In this document: positions 9,812 to 21,924 of the stretch, piece after piece | Numbering within the stretch: position 1 is the first letter of the stretch | Layout of the letters: every line of letters starts with the position of its first letter | Assembly: GCF_964340395.1 (NCBI RefSeq) | Contig: NC_135561.1 | Location: forward strand, 13,559,961 to 13,623,960 | DNA: 64,000 nucleotides | DNA from: Glandiceps talaboti | Taxonomy: Eukaryota > Hemichordata > Enteropneusta > Spengelidae | Reading direction: 5' to 3' | The notes under the pieces: generated by a model | Seen by the model: the letters and a program-made list of their open reading frames with translations, nothing else | Told to the model about the DNA's origin: nothing | The model's database searches: none | Translations under genes and position numbers: made by a program

Positions 9812-11739
9812 CTGATGAAGAGATAATAAAACAATATTATTTAATGATAATAGTAATATCATTAGTAAAAATATTAAAAACAAAACCATTTTGTTTGTCA
9901 AAGGCTATTTCGGTAATTAGGCGAGACTCTTCAAACATACAAATGTAATTGTAGCGACAAAAAAATGAAAACTATGATTAGATTTAGTAACATCATAAAA
10001 AATATTAGGAAATAAGCCATAGTATCAACATTAGCTGAATACTCCTGTACTCACAATCATAACATCAACTAGGACTCTTTCATATTATTAATACATCTCC
10101 ACATGACTTTGAGGAAGAACATTGTCAAACTTGGACACCACAATGACAAGACTCTCGGGGATGATCGCACAATGTCTCACCAGATCATTTAGGACCCCCA
10201 ATCCCCTCTAAACGAATGTTCACAAGTCCGACATTGACACGTTTATATATGAAAATTGTGGCGGTCACTCTACTACGGTCGATGCAATGCAATGTAAAAA
10301 CATGATGGTAAACACATTACAATACTAACAGGGAACCCATCATTGTATTTCACAAAAGGAGTACATTTTAATCAACTTATGAACATCTCGGTTGTAAATA
10401 CAGATGTTCTTATTGAAAATGTATCATTTTTTCGTTTAGAGAAATTACTAACTGATGCTTTCGATACATTATCGATAGGTTCAATATGTACTCACCCGGT
10501 GGATTGTACAGGCATATGAACAACCAATAAATAGCGTAGTATATTGCTAGTGTCAGCATGTCGATGAAGTCTTAGTAGTCACTTTCAAATAAGAATAAAA
10601 GAGAAAAAGAATATGTGATCTTTAACAGCACTTTTTTAAACTTCCACCCAAATAGCTATATAAGAACATGAAAGTCTGACCTGAACAGGAAAGTCAAGTG
10701 ATTTAGAAAAAAATAGTATCATTTCTTAATTGATTTCTCCTCGAAGCAATCGATCGATAATAACCATTTTTCAAATTAATTCAATAAACCAATATTCAAT
10801 TTACAGTTCACCAGAAAACGTGCAATACTAGATATATTTAGTATAATTAGATATAGCTATTATATGTGGAGCCATATGATGGTCAGATGGTTTAAGTTCC
10901 TTGTTTGGAATCTGCAGTATTGTTCATGATTGTGGCCCGAGTCAGTGTGGCTTTAAAGTTGAACCCTATGTGGAGGACGTGGAGGATTTAATCTCATCCA
11001 TTTACAGAGGGGACCAATAGATTGTCTGCTCACCTGGAGAACGAGGAGGTTATAATATAATTATTTTTTTAGTTGTTGTTTCAATGCAGATCTATGACGA
11101 TGATTACTGTAAAGTGCTACGATAACGACACCCATTGGAGAAGACACTTTATAAATATTATATATTCTTATAGTTTAAAAGTAAACATCTGGTGAACGTG
11201 ACCTTGTGACCTTATTACCAACAGCAACTAGTCAGAGTAATCGCAACATTATCATAAAAAAATTAATTAATTAATTAATTACAATAATATGTATGGAATA
11301 TTTCAGAATGTATTCGTTAAATGCATCCCAACTTTAACAACAATACGTGAATATCAATTATATATCAATTTGGCAGTTGAGGAAAATAGTGAAAGTGGAA
11401 TATTAAAAGTGAAAGTCAATAGGTGAATTTGCTGCCAATACGTCACGAATGTCACTGCAATTTGCAACACTAACGTGCAAACACTGATTCTAAATGTGTT
11501 GACCTTGTGGTTTCAATATTTAGTTATTTCGGTTGATTTTTTTTCTTATAAGTATATCAGTAGGATTAACATTAACTCAAGCAACAAAGTCTTCTCTTGT
11601 GTTTGGAATAGTAATGCAGAAGCTTATATCAATGTATTCGTCCGCCCGCACGCTCGCCCGGCAGCCCACCCAACCCAGGAGGTATTGCGGCGCAACGACT
11701 ACGCATGCGCTGATTTATTGACTGGTGACTCAGACCTAC
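9812..11739. other. No recognised gene
   Basis: AT-rich sequence, presumably intron or 5' flank of the CUB gene. A 31-codon plus-strand stretch near 10932-11020 (Cys-Gly-Pro at its start, ending 'SSIYRGDQ') is open but has no family match I recognise and no clear splice sites. 'TTAATTAATTAATTAATTA' sits near 11263-11281. A short CpG-rich patch occurs at 11640-11720. Confidence 0.45.
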
Positions 11740-14312
11740 GCTACTATATTTTTATTATTATATTCTTTATTTCAGGCCATTAAAAAAGTCCCATACAACC
11801 ACAAAAAAATAAAAATACTATAGAAAAAAAACAACTAATTATACAATACAAGTCGGTAATTTTTCCAGAAACTGGAGTAAAAATAATTGTCGGAGAGAAT
11901 ACACGTCTTAATTATTTCATTGTGACTCTCGTGTAGCCGTTCACCAAATTTGAACAACAAGTTGCGTTGTAATGAGGTAAAATTAAAAATATTCCTGCTG
12001 ACACAATTGTTACTTATGCTAACTGCCCCTCTAAGGCCAAAAACTATTCGCAACGTGTTGTTATATGCTACCTGTATTTTACGAAGCATCGTGTTGCTAT
12101 AACTACACCAAACTTGTAAACAGTAAACACTATATAAAAAACTCCTAAAAAGTGTACATTTCACACGCTCCGAGCAATGAACAAAATTTCTGACAATAAT
12201 ATTTGCCCTCGCATACATAGCTCTAAGTTATCTCTGCATATCTGCTTCATCGCACCCATTGGAGGTCACTATGTATCCAAGATATTTTTTAACTGTAACA
12301 AAATTCAACTGTTTGCCATATAAATAAACAGAAGGCATTCTGGTTGGTTTCCATTGCCGAGGAAAAAATGACACACATTCTGTTTTTGTTGTATGGAACA
12401 GAATATCGTGTTCCATGCCAAATTGCTCACATATCTTAATTAGTTTCTGTAATGACTTAATCGAAGGCGAAATCAATACAATGTCATCTGCATAAAGCAA
12501 ATGGTTCAAAATCTTGCCAGCTATGTGACACCCGACTCCCGCCAACTTCAGCCTTTTGGTAAGATTTTCGATGTAGACTGCAAATAACTTTGGAGAGATT
12601 ATGCTTCCCTGGCGTACCCCATTAATGACTTTAAAATGGTTAGATTCCGTAGAACCCCAACGTACAAAAAACAGCTGAGCATGATACCAGTACTGAAGGA
12701 TGCGAACAATAAACAGTGGCGTTTCACTATCAATCAGTTTCCTAAACAGAGTCCAATGGTTAACCCTATCAAATGCTTTCCTCGCATCCAAGAAACAAGA
12801 GAAAACTGGGGAATTGTGTCTTTTGTAAAAATCAACAATCTCTTTGAGTACAAAAATGCACATGTCAGTGGAATGGTTCTTTTTGAACCCGAATTGAAAA
12901 TCACTAGTCACAATATACTTCTCAATGCGACTCAAAGTGCACATTTCAAATAATTTAGAAGCTGTTGTAACTATAGCGACTGGTCTATAATTATCTACTG
13001 AAGTGAGATCCTTAGCTTTATCCTTTACTATTGGCACAATTGTGGCATCCATAAAACTATTCGGAAGCCATCCATGGACAAAGAATGCAGTAAAACACAT
13101 ACTGAGCAAGTCAAAGACGATCGGGTTTGCATAAATGAGGTGTTCAGACATTATGCCATCCCTCCCCATAGCTTTTCCTTTTTCTAGATTAAAAGCTGCC
13201 TCTTTAAGTTCATTAGGCGTAACGGTCATTTCGCAATCAAACTCGATATTAGACAGAGTTGACTGAACAAATTCCTTATTCTGACTGTTAGAAACAGAAT
13301 TAAGTAAACTCTCATAATGTGTTTTCCACATACTAGCAATATCCCTGTAGCCTGTACAACCACCAACTGTACTAGGTAAAGGACAGTTAGTGGCTCCAGA
13401 GCAAGCCCTTACGGAATTCCAAAATTTCCGAGAATTATTCTGTACAAGGTTGTTAGCCATAGCATCTGCCTTAGCCTTATTCTCCCTCCGCTTACAAGTC
13501 CTAAATGCTAGCTTGAATTTGGCTCGCGTTGTACGCATCAACTCCCAGAGGGGACCTGAACGGGGTTTACCATAAACCACCCATATCTTAAACGCATCCC
13601 GTGCACTATCATGTAGATCGCGTAAGTAATCATTCCAACCCGGCACTTCACGAAAATTATTCATATTTGAGTGTGGAATGCTATTTTCAGCAGCCTGCTT
13701 CAAGGCACTAATTACTTCCGAATAAAACAAACTCAAATCGGCAAGGTGGTCGCTGTTGGTACAATTTGGATCCAGACATTTAAGGGTATTACATGGAATG
13801 CAAACGTTGCTAAGTAATTCTCCTGTCATTAGCTGATAACTTGTCAAATTGTCATACTTTGCTCTCTGCCAATTCGGCCTAGCATTGATGCCATTTTGAG
13901 AATCAGAAGCGAAACGAGTTAAACCTGATGTTTCAATACTAACACCGATGGGGAAATGATCAGACGAGATAAAATCATGAAAAATCTCTACATTACAAAT
14001 GGCTTTGTGCACAGAGTGAGTACTAAGACAGTGATCTAACCAATGTGTATTCCCATGGGCTTCACTATAAAACGTAAAATTGTCTTTGTTCCTACCCAAA
14101 ATATCGATATCAGAAATAAACAAATTGTTCTCTCTACAATGTTGCTCTAATTCATTCCCAAACAGTGATCCCAAATCGGCATTAAAGTCCCCAAGAATTA
14201 CTGTATTAACGGTTTCAACTTCCTGAATGATACTATTAATCTTAGCCAAATAACGCGAATATTCATCGTAGTTCTCTCTAGAACATGTCGGTAAATAGAC
14301 ACAAAGTATAAA
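11740..14312 (-). mobile_element. 5'-truncated non-LTR retrotransposon (LINE, APE-type)
   Basis: A minus-strand element whose frame starts abruptly inside the endonuclease domain and runs through reverse transcriptase to a short 3' tail. The tail (11740-11834) is A/T-rich and in transcript sense contains 'GAAATAAAGAATATAATAAT', like a LINE 3' end. Loss of the endonuclease N-terminus points to 5' truncation at insertion. One long frame survives almost unbroken, so the copy is fairly young. A CR1/Jockey-like group is likely but not certain. Confidence 0.85.
11835..14312 (-). pseudogene. LINE endonuclease-reverse transcriptase ORF, interrupted by one stop
   Basis: The product would nick target DNA and copy element RNA into it (target-primed reverse transcription). 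The endonuclease part shows 'VILGDFNADLGS' near 14180 and 'SSDHFPIGVSIE' near 13950. Reverse transcriptase follows: 'DNYRPVAIVTTASKLFE', 'FLDARKAFDRVNHW', 'INGVRQGSIISPKLF', the catalytic 'LLYADDIVLIS' near 12490 and 'TVKKYLGYIV'. A TAA at 12230-12228 breaks the frame, which then continues in the same frame to 11835 with a Cys/Leu-rich C-terminal part. There is no frameshift. The N-terminal third of the endonuclease is missing, so the copy is dead without helper proteins. Confidence 0.85.
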
Positions 14313-14321
14313 CTATAAGGG

Positions 14322-14491
14322 CGGCCCTTTTTATTTTTCTGTTTCTCATCTCCCGACCGACCCCTGAGCACAGCAAAATTGTAAGGTTCCCCATGGCGTC
14401 TAGTTCTGCCGAGGCCACGACCTTGCGACATTGGCCCCCTAAAATTACAAATGAAGCAATAATTTTCCCACCTTGCGTCGCTTTGGCGCAT
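14322..14491 (-). other. Open basic frame of unknown meaning next to the LINE
   Basis: A frame starting ATG at 14491 reads 'CFICNFRGPMSQGRGLGRTR' and then a Lys/Arg-rich stretch with 'GDEKQKNKKGRP'. I recognise no family. A related 'GGAGATGAGAAACA' motif with A-run and nearby GGGTCGG-like sequence occurs at about 17280-17330 on the other strand, so this may be a repeat end and not a gene. Confidence 0.15.
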
Positions 14492-15006
14492 TCATTTTAC
14501 GGCAGACATCAAAATTATCTAAGTCCACGGCCGGACCAGGCCAGGCTCTGACTCGACGTGAATCCCACAAGAAGTATACTGACTGCGTACAGGGAAAGTT
14601 TTGTTGACATCATATAAGATACAGTGTGACAACGCGCAGTTCTATTGTTAACATAAAAAATGCCACAAAAAGATCAACTTTGATAAACTTAATCTACAAA
14701 TGAAAACATTAGAGGGATTAGATGAGACGTCGAAATGGACGTCTCTCGTCACATGTTTTGTCTACTGTCACTGTCGTGACCTCTGACCTAATCACTGACG
14801 TGTGCGAAACACTGAACTTGCTACCGGAACATCTATCTGCCATGCCACAGCTCAGAAGCCTTCGTGAACCAAATTTATGGGACAGGTTGTGATTTTCATT
14901 TGTTGACGGGTTAAATTAAATGAGTACATGTGTATTTTGATTCCGAAAAAGCTGTGTTAGGGGATCGTGTTGCATGATGTTCACAGTGCTAGTGACACAT
15001 GTGAAT

Positions 15007-15042
15007 GTCAGGAGATGTTGATGTACATCAACATCTCCTGAC
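15007..15042. repeat. Perfect 36-bp palindrome
   Basis: Arms of 16 nt ('GTCAGGAGATGTTGAT' and its exact reverse complement) flank the centre GTAC, so all 36 bases are self-complementary with no spacer. Confidence 0.95.
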
Positions 15043-15175
15043 GAGTGATTTACTCACGAAACAGGCTTGTAGAGACGAAAAACCCGACTTGATTTTCTTC
15101 TACCCTCAACATATACTCCGCTCTGCGTGCAGACGCATCGAGCACTGTACTACGGACAAATCTTACCACTGACTT

Positions 15176-15177
<2 letters not shown>

Positions 15178-15207
<30 letters not shown>
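15178..15207. repeat. (AT)n microsatellite
   Basis: About 14 uninterrupted AT units. Confidence 0.95.
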
Positions 15208-15211
<4 letters not shown>

Positions 15212-15998
15212 TGATATATTGTTTAGAAAGATTGGACAGCCAGGTAGTCACAATTTTTAATCTGAATATCAATGAATAGCAGTGCTAAAATTTATAATTC
15301 CCATTTTTCAGACAATGACAATGAACAACTTCAAAATAAGTCACAGTGAACATATGATTGAATAAAAACTTTGAGAAATCCTAAACTTGTAACTACTTGT
15401 TTCATTTTTAAAATTGTTAGTACACTGCTGTGTTTATCATTCCCTCTTCAAATTCAAGACATTTTGAAGAAAGAAAATCCCTGACTTTAAAAAGTACCAA
15501 ATGTGAACGAAAAACTTACAAATAATAGTCAAACAAACTTTAAAATAATTTATTTTTTATTAATTAACCGTTACTGGCTGTGTATCATGATTTGGTCCTG
15601 CTATATCAAATGACAGCATAGTTACGTACCGTAAACTTGCAATCTTGTTTCTATGTCAATTCATCCTAAAAAGAAAACCTAATTCATGACAACATGCATA
15701 TATTATTGTATACTGTATAATTTCAATGGGTTTTCAATAAAGAACGTGAAAGATAAAAAAAAAACTTGCAATGATACGGAAAGCTGACATTAGGTGTCCT
15801 TGAAACTCAGAACTTGAATCTTTAACTAAAACTATCAACAAAGTCAAAGTTGGGATGCTCTGTAAATATTACATTAATTTTTTTCTGATTTGCACAACAA
15901 GTTCGTTCTTCATGTCTGACCGGGCGCACATGCATCGGCCGTCCATAGTGGCCATGCCAGTGATTACGCATTGATTCAGTGCCCAAATTTACTCACGA

Positions 15999-16102
<104 letters not shown>

Positions 16103-16248
16103 AACTTAAAATTACATAATCTTAATTGCCTTCTTTTTCTAAGGTGTAATGTGTAGTACACAATTTTCAAAAAATAGCTTACTGGGAACTGTTATTATGA
16201 ATGAAATTTTTTTTATGTAGTTAGGTAATGGTCTATATGTAATGGTAT

Positions 16249-16284
16249 ATCTCAGACCACAGTATCTCTATAGTGGTCTGAGAT
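16249..16284. repeat. 12-bp inverted repeat with 12-nt loop
   Basis: 'ATCTCAGACCAC' at 16249-16260 is followed after 12 nt by its exact reverse complement at 16273-16284. A stem-loop is possible; no U-run or gene end is linked to it. Confidence 0.8.
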
Positions 16285-18429
16285 AATTTATATGAATATT
16301 TCATAGACAATAATAATTGACCCCACTCCCTGTCAAATGACACCACTTTTTGGAACCAAGGGGCCTGTGACCCCACTTGTTGGAAACCTTGGCAGAACAC
16401 CGCCGTCTAACCCCCCCCCCTCTCACCCCCCACCCACCCCCTTTGTTACGTCAGAGCAGCATGTGTCTTTCATCATGGCTGAAGCCGTTGAGGTTTGATG
16501 AGGGACAGGGCTCAAAATTAATACTGTCACGCGGTACATTTTGCTGCAATGTAATAATAGCTCAGAATATTTCCATCATTTTCAAAATTATGCTTAAAAT
16601 TGGTAAAAGTCATACTGCATTCCTAATTTCTTGACCAGTTTTTAGCTTTAAATCAGTTGTATTATCAGGGAAATGACCGACTCCATAGCGTTTCATGACC
16701 CATGACATGCATGTCCTTTGAAGACATTCCGATGTTTACATTATTACTTTTAATTACTTTTAAACAGTAAATCCCAAAGGGGTTCTGAGTTCTAGAAATG
16801 TTTACATGTTATCTGGTGGATTATTTTGACAAGTTCACACTGAAGAAATATGTTTCATAGAAGTAATGGTTTATATAAATGAAAATTCATCTAGCACACT
16901 GATGACAATCACGTAAGTGTTTCAAAACAAAAAGTTACATACTAAAGTTCAAATTGGATAACTTGAAAACATTGTTAGCGATGGCAATGCCACTTTGATT
17001 AATAGGACGAATGTATTAGTACTCCTGATAAAATCACACAATAGTGGCTACAGATATACACCCATCAGGATGATAAGTATTTAATCATCTTCTTCCAAAG
17101 TTGTTCTACAGACTTGTCAACCTTGCTAAAATGAAGGAAAGAGACTTGTAACAAGGAATTCAATAAAGAGAAGAGAAATGAAGTTGTATAGAAACTAACA
17201 GGACAGAAATGACAGAGAATAGAACTGAAAAAATACATTTTTTTTCTTGCCCCCCCCCCTTTTTTTTTATTTCGCCCGCCCGACCCGCCTGACTATTCCA
17301 TTGGAGATGAGAAACAAAAAAAAAAAAAACCTCACCCTAATCAGACTGGACAAATTTTGAATCACACTGTTCCTCAACGAGCGATAAACTAGCAAATGTG
17401 TCAAAATTATTCACTGCTTATCTCAGTGGCCGCTGTTTTATACTCCGTAAATGCGCGACTATTTACAAAGACTGACCACAGCTAGGTGATGCTATACATT
17501 GATATCTGTGCACAGTATGGCAGTGTGTGAATTACATTCCAAACATGATGCGGTAGACTTTCGATTAGCATTCTTCAACGTCGTCAAAAAAGTATAACCG
17601 CCTCACATACATTTTGTTAAAATGGTGACGTTGTGTACGATCATTAGTTTTCTGTTCAATTTTACTCTGAAAACACTTTTAGTTAGTAATTTGACATCGT
17701 ACGTCGATGAAAACATGTATTTTCCAAAATGGCGGGTAGTGACGTCACAAACTATTGCGAGGTTTTGGAGTCCTCAACATCGATGGTATAGCAAGTCTCG
17801 TGTATTACGATATTTCGTCCAGACGCGATGCGTATGTGTATGTATACCCAACGTTTTAGAGTTTTGAATCTCTGCACGCCTTCGGATATTTAGTTTGAAC
17901 AATTTTAGCTTTTCGGAGAAAATTAATCAAAAACTGTGATTGAAAAAAATCAGTGTGCAAAGATTGAGTTTAGGGAGATTAAGAGATTTAGACAAGGGCT
18001 AAAATATAGAACTGTCAACAACACTCAACATTCTCGTTCTATTTATATACAAATATAAAACATCAATATTGTACCTTAGCTAACAGAAAGTTCAAACATA
18101 TCAAATTAAATATATCATGATTTTAGCATAATGATGACCAATGGTCACCAAATGCAGCCATTTCAATTCTAAAATCATCAACTTCAACTTCTGAATCCCT
18201 CCACCCCCCCCCCCCCATCCCCGCCGTGGACTGGTGACTTTCATTTTTGGTTAACCATTGTGTTGTCATTAGCCAGAGTAACTAACTCCTGTACATATCT
18301 AGTACTAACCTAGTACCTACAATATCATCGTGAGGCAGCTGGTCACAAATGGATCTACCCTGCACAAGCTTATGGGTTTTGCTTAGTTATGATATTACAA
18401 TTATACCATCGCCAGCAATATACATACAT

Positions 18430-19400
18430 AAACCATAAGAAAACACATATGTCCTATCAAGTTTGTTGATGTACCTTACAGTGTTAATGAATAATTTGCA
18501 TAATTAATGATTTTCGGTATTTAGGCTATATCTTAAGAATACATACTTCAATTTCAATATAATTCAGTGCACACGTTAACCTTAACAATCGCATATGTCC
18601 TGTTAAGCTTGTTGATGTACCTTTCAGTGTTAATGAATAATTTGCATAAGTAATGATTCTTGGTAATTAGGCTATATCTTACGACTGCATACGTCAATTT
18701 CAATATAATTCAGTACATACATTAACCATAACACATTGTGTATGTCCTATAAAGTTAGTTGATGTACCTTACAATGTTAATGAATAATTTGCACAATTAA
18801 TGATTATCGGTAATTAGGCTATATCTTAAAACTGCATACTTCAATTTCAATACAATTTAGTACATATGTTAACCATAACAAAGCGGATATGTCCTATAAC
18901 ATTTTTGATATAGCTTACAGTTTTAAAGAAAATTTTGCATAATTAATGATTTTAGGTAATTAGGCTATATCTTACGACTGCATACTTCAATTTCAATAAA
19001 ATTCTGTACATACATTAACCATAACAAATTGTGTATGTCCTATAATGTTAGTTGATGTACCTTACAGTGTTAATGAATAATTTGCAAAATTAATGATTTT
19101 CGGTAATTAGGCTATATCTTAAGACTACATACTTCAATTTCAATTCAATTTAGTACATATGTTAACCATAACAAAGCAGATATGTCCTATAAAACTTTTG
19201 ATATAGCTTACAGTTTTAATGAAAAATTTGCATAATTAATGATTTTAGGTCACTAGGTTGTATCTTAAAAATGCAAGCTTCAAATTTCGTATAATATGAT
19301 ACATATATCAACCATAATAATACGCACCTGTCCTATGAAGTTTGTTGCTACAACTTTTACCTTTAATGAGTATTTTGAATAATGAACGATATTCAGTAAT
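18430..19400 (+). repeat. ~146-bp tandem satellite, about six to seven monomers
   Basis: Monomer starts can be followed by 'ATGTCCTAT' or 'ATGTCCTGTT' at about 18450, 18594, 18736, 18888, 19034, 19180 and 19329, a spacing of roughly 142-152 bp. Each monomer then has 'TTGATGTACCTTACAGTG', 'AATTTGCATAATTAATGATT', 'GGTAATTAGGCTATATCTTA' and 'CTTCAATTTCAAT'. Two subtypes alternate late in the array (GTTGATGTACC versus TTTTGATATAGC at about 18736/18888/19034/19180). Non-coding. Confidence 0.88.
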
Positions 19401-19889
19401 TAAGCAGTATCATACACTCTTACATACATTAACCTAAGAAAGCACGCTTGTCCAAAAACAAAGCCTGTTACCATTGTTTTTTAAAAAAAATTTAATGAGT
19501 TATTTGCATAATTAGTGATTCCCTTATGGGAGGCATTCAGTTTAAATCTGGTTTTATTAAAATGTTACAGGACAGTTCCACGGATTAACAGTAAGCGGAC
19601 AGTTTCTTTGTGTAAAAGTATCCGGTTAACTGAAAAAAGAGAGTCCTTTAAATGAAATTGAGAGCAGAGTTGAAACAATAGGGAAAAGTCGGGAAGGAGT
19701 ATAACTGTATCAAACACATAGAAGTTACAAGACGAAGTGTATGTTTATTTGTTATTACAATCAGACGATACTCAGCGACTGAAGTACAGTATTTCAAATT
19801 TGTACGATTTTATTGTTTCAAAGACGAGGTTCACGCCCGCTTTCACGATGTTTTTGATAACATTTTTATTGTTGGTCATCATGGAATCA

Positions 19890-20360
19890 TGTCGTTGATC
19901 ATGACAGGTACTCAACTGCATACAATGTCATTTTGTCCCCAAAACATGTTGCATAGTCAAATTATCATAACATTTACCAAATGCCAAACCTTATTAACAG
20001 TAATTTACATGTTTTCCATTTTTGTATTTGACAAGTGTGTTTCGTGCATCTTGGATGATGCGTGTACATGCACATGGTGCAAGGAGCTCGAGATATACAT
20101 ATCGAAATCAATCCGCCAGGTCATACATGTGATGAGGCCATGGCATAAGTCGAGATTTCAAGGAGTGGCGATTTATTTTCAGTATAATAATCTTACTGTC
20201 TCTAAAATGTCCAAATTACGTATTTTAGCACTTCAAGAGGTGTATAGAGGTGTATAATAAAACCTTGACCGTATAGCTTACGGGCCCTCCTAATGTCGGG
20301 CCCCTTACTTCCGCGTACGACCTGGGTCCGCAAAACCCATATCAGGGTGGGAAAGATTAT
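19890..20360 (+). repeat. Dispersed repeat, copy 2 ('GCAAAACCCATAT' family)
   Basis: Matches 8940-9340: 'AATCCGCCAGG.CATACATGTGATGAGGCC', 'GGCGATTTATTTTCAGTATA', then 'GCAAAACCCATATCAGGG'. The 122-codon plus-strand frame through it is not conserved in the other copy and is not treated as a gene. Confidence 0.6.
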
Positions 20361-20935
20361 TAGAGTATACTTCAACAACTTGTTGTTAGATTCAACAAGC
20401 TTAAATTAATTGTGTTTGGAATTAGTCAACCCATGACCCAGATGTTCATTATGAAAATTACAGCATTTCACAAATCATAAAAAACTACTTCACGTTTTAG
20501 ATTGCAATTAAAATAATGGGCAAATGAAAAACATCGCCAAAGGCAATTTTAATAATATTATTGAAATTAATCATTAACTTTTTGCTCTTTTGTATAAATG
20601 CAATCATCCTCCTTATGTCGGGCCCCTTCCGCGTACGACCTGTGTACGCAAAACCCATATCAGGGCGGGAAAGATTATTAGCATATACTTCAACAACTTG
20701 TTGTTAGATTCAACAAGCTCGAATTAATTGCGTTTTGGAATTAGTCAACCCATTACCCAGATGTTCATGAAATTTACAGCATTACATAAATCATAACAAA
20801 ACTACTTCACCTTTTAGATTGCAATTAAACTAATGGGCAAATAAAAAAACATCGCCAAAGACAGTTTTCATAGTATTATTGAAATTAATCATTAACTTTT
20901 TGCTCTTTTGTATAAATGGTATAAATGTAATCATC
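20288..20935 (+). repeat. Two tandem copies of a ~320-bp segment
   Basis: 20288-20600 and 20610-20935 align along their length: 'GTCGGGCCCCTT', 'GCAAAACCCATATCAGGG', 'ACTTCAACAACTTGTTGTTA', 'GATTCAACAAGCT', 'CCAGATGTTCAT', 'ATTAATCATTAACTTTTTGC'. The first copy is the tail of the dispersed repeat above, so the tail was duplicated after insertion. Confidence 0.8.
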
Positions 20936-21645
20936 TTTAGTTAAAACACATATTTTAGTCTAGGTAGTAGTCCACGAAGTCAAATTTTACTCATATACTT
21001 ATAACAATAAGTAATTGACAGCTGAAATGCAACTTAAATTGTTTCTTTTCCTCGATAATGACATTAACATTCAAACTAATATTCAACAAATTAACATGAC
21101 CTCACTTTCTGAATAGTCTATTGAAAGTGATTATTAGCGCATAGCTGCTAGAAAATTAATTTTCCCTGACGAGGTGAAATTAGTTCTTTATTGAACATAA
21201 TAAACTACTCATCAACATTAACTACTTGAATAAATTTTATGCACCCTTTCCTCTGACAATCTCTTTTTAAAATGGCTTTAATTTAAGATATTTCGTCAGC
21301 ACAACTATAGCTCTATCGGAGAGATAGAATTTGAACACGTATGCTTGTTGTATGTCACAATGATAATAGCACCTGTTGGTTTGTTATTCCTATGCGATAA
21401 CCACTCTAGTAGGGAGTTGAGAGGAAGAGTAAAGGACAGTTGTGCCGCTATAGATCCATGCCAGGGGTAATAATTGTAAAGCGCCTTGAGCACAATGTGG
21501 GGAAACGCTATATACAAACCAACATTATTATGATTATTGTAGTAAGTGTTTGTAGTCATGGTGACCATCGAAATGTTTTCAAATAAATATTTATTAGTGT
21601 AAGGTATTTAAAGCATAATATCCTTCTTTTCAGTAATGCTCTCAG
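20936..21645. other. No recognised gene
   Basis: AT-rich spacer between the dispersed repeat and the (CAGA)n tract. Nothing coding or structured was seen beyond short chance frames. Confidence 0.5.
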
Positions 21646-21650
21646 AAATT

Positions 21651-21651
21651 C

Positions 21652-21699
<48 letters not shown>

Positions 21700-21840
21700 C
21701 GAGACAGAAGCCTAGGTACATAGGGAGAATCAGCCAGAGAGACTGACTGACAGGCAAAGAGTCAGCCAGAGAGACTGACAGACAGACAGTGAGAACGGAT
21801 GATATACGAGTTTTGACTGGCCTGTCTATTTCTTTATCTG

Positions 21841-21922
<82 letters not shown>
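21651..21922. repeat. (CAGA)n and (TCTG)n tracts facing each other
   Basis: (CAGA)n at about 21652-21700 and imperfect CAGA-type sequence to 21790 precede (TCTG)n at about 21838-21922. CAGA and TCTG are reverse complements, so the two tracts form an inverted repeat around about 45-140 bp. The second tract is the one found at the head of every 5.4-kb unit. Confidence 0.9.
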
Positions 21923-21923
<1 letters not shown>

Positions 21924-21924
21924 A

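Noticed and set aside
10932-11022. Plus-strand stretch starting with Cys-Gly-Pro and ending 'SSIYRGDQ'
   Set aside because: Open for only about 30 codons, no convincing acceptor or donor, no family recognised.
12636-12953. Plus-strand 105-codon frame
   Set aside because: Antisense shadow of the LINE reverse-transcriptase frame.
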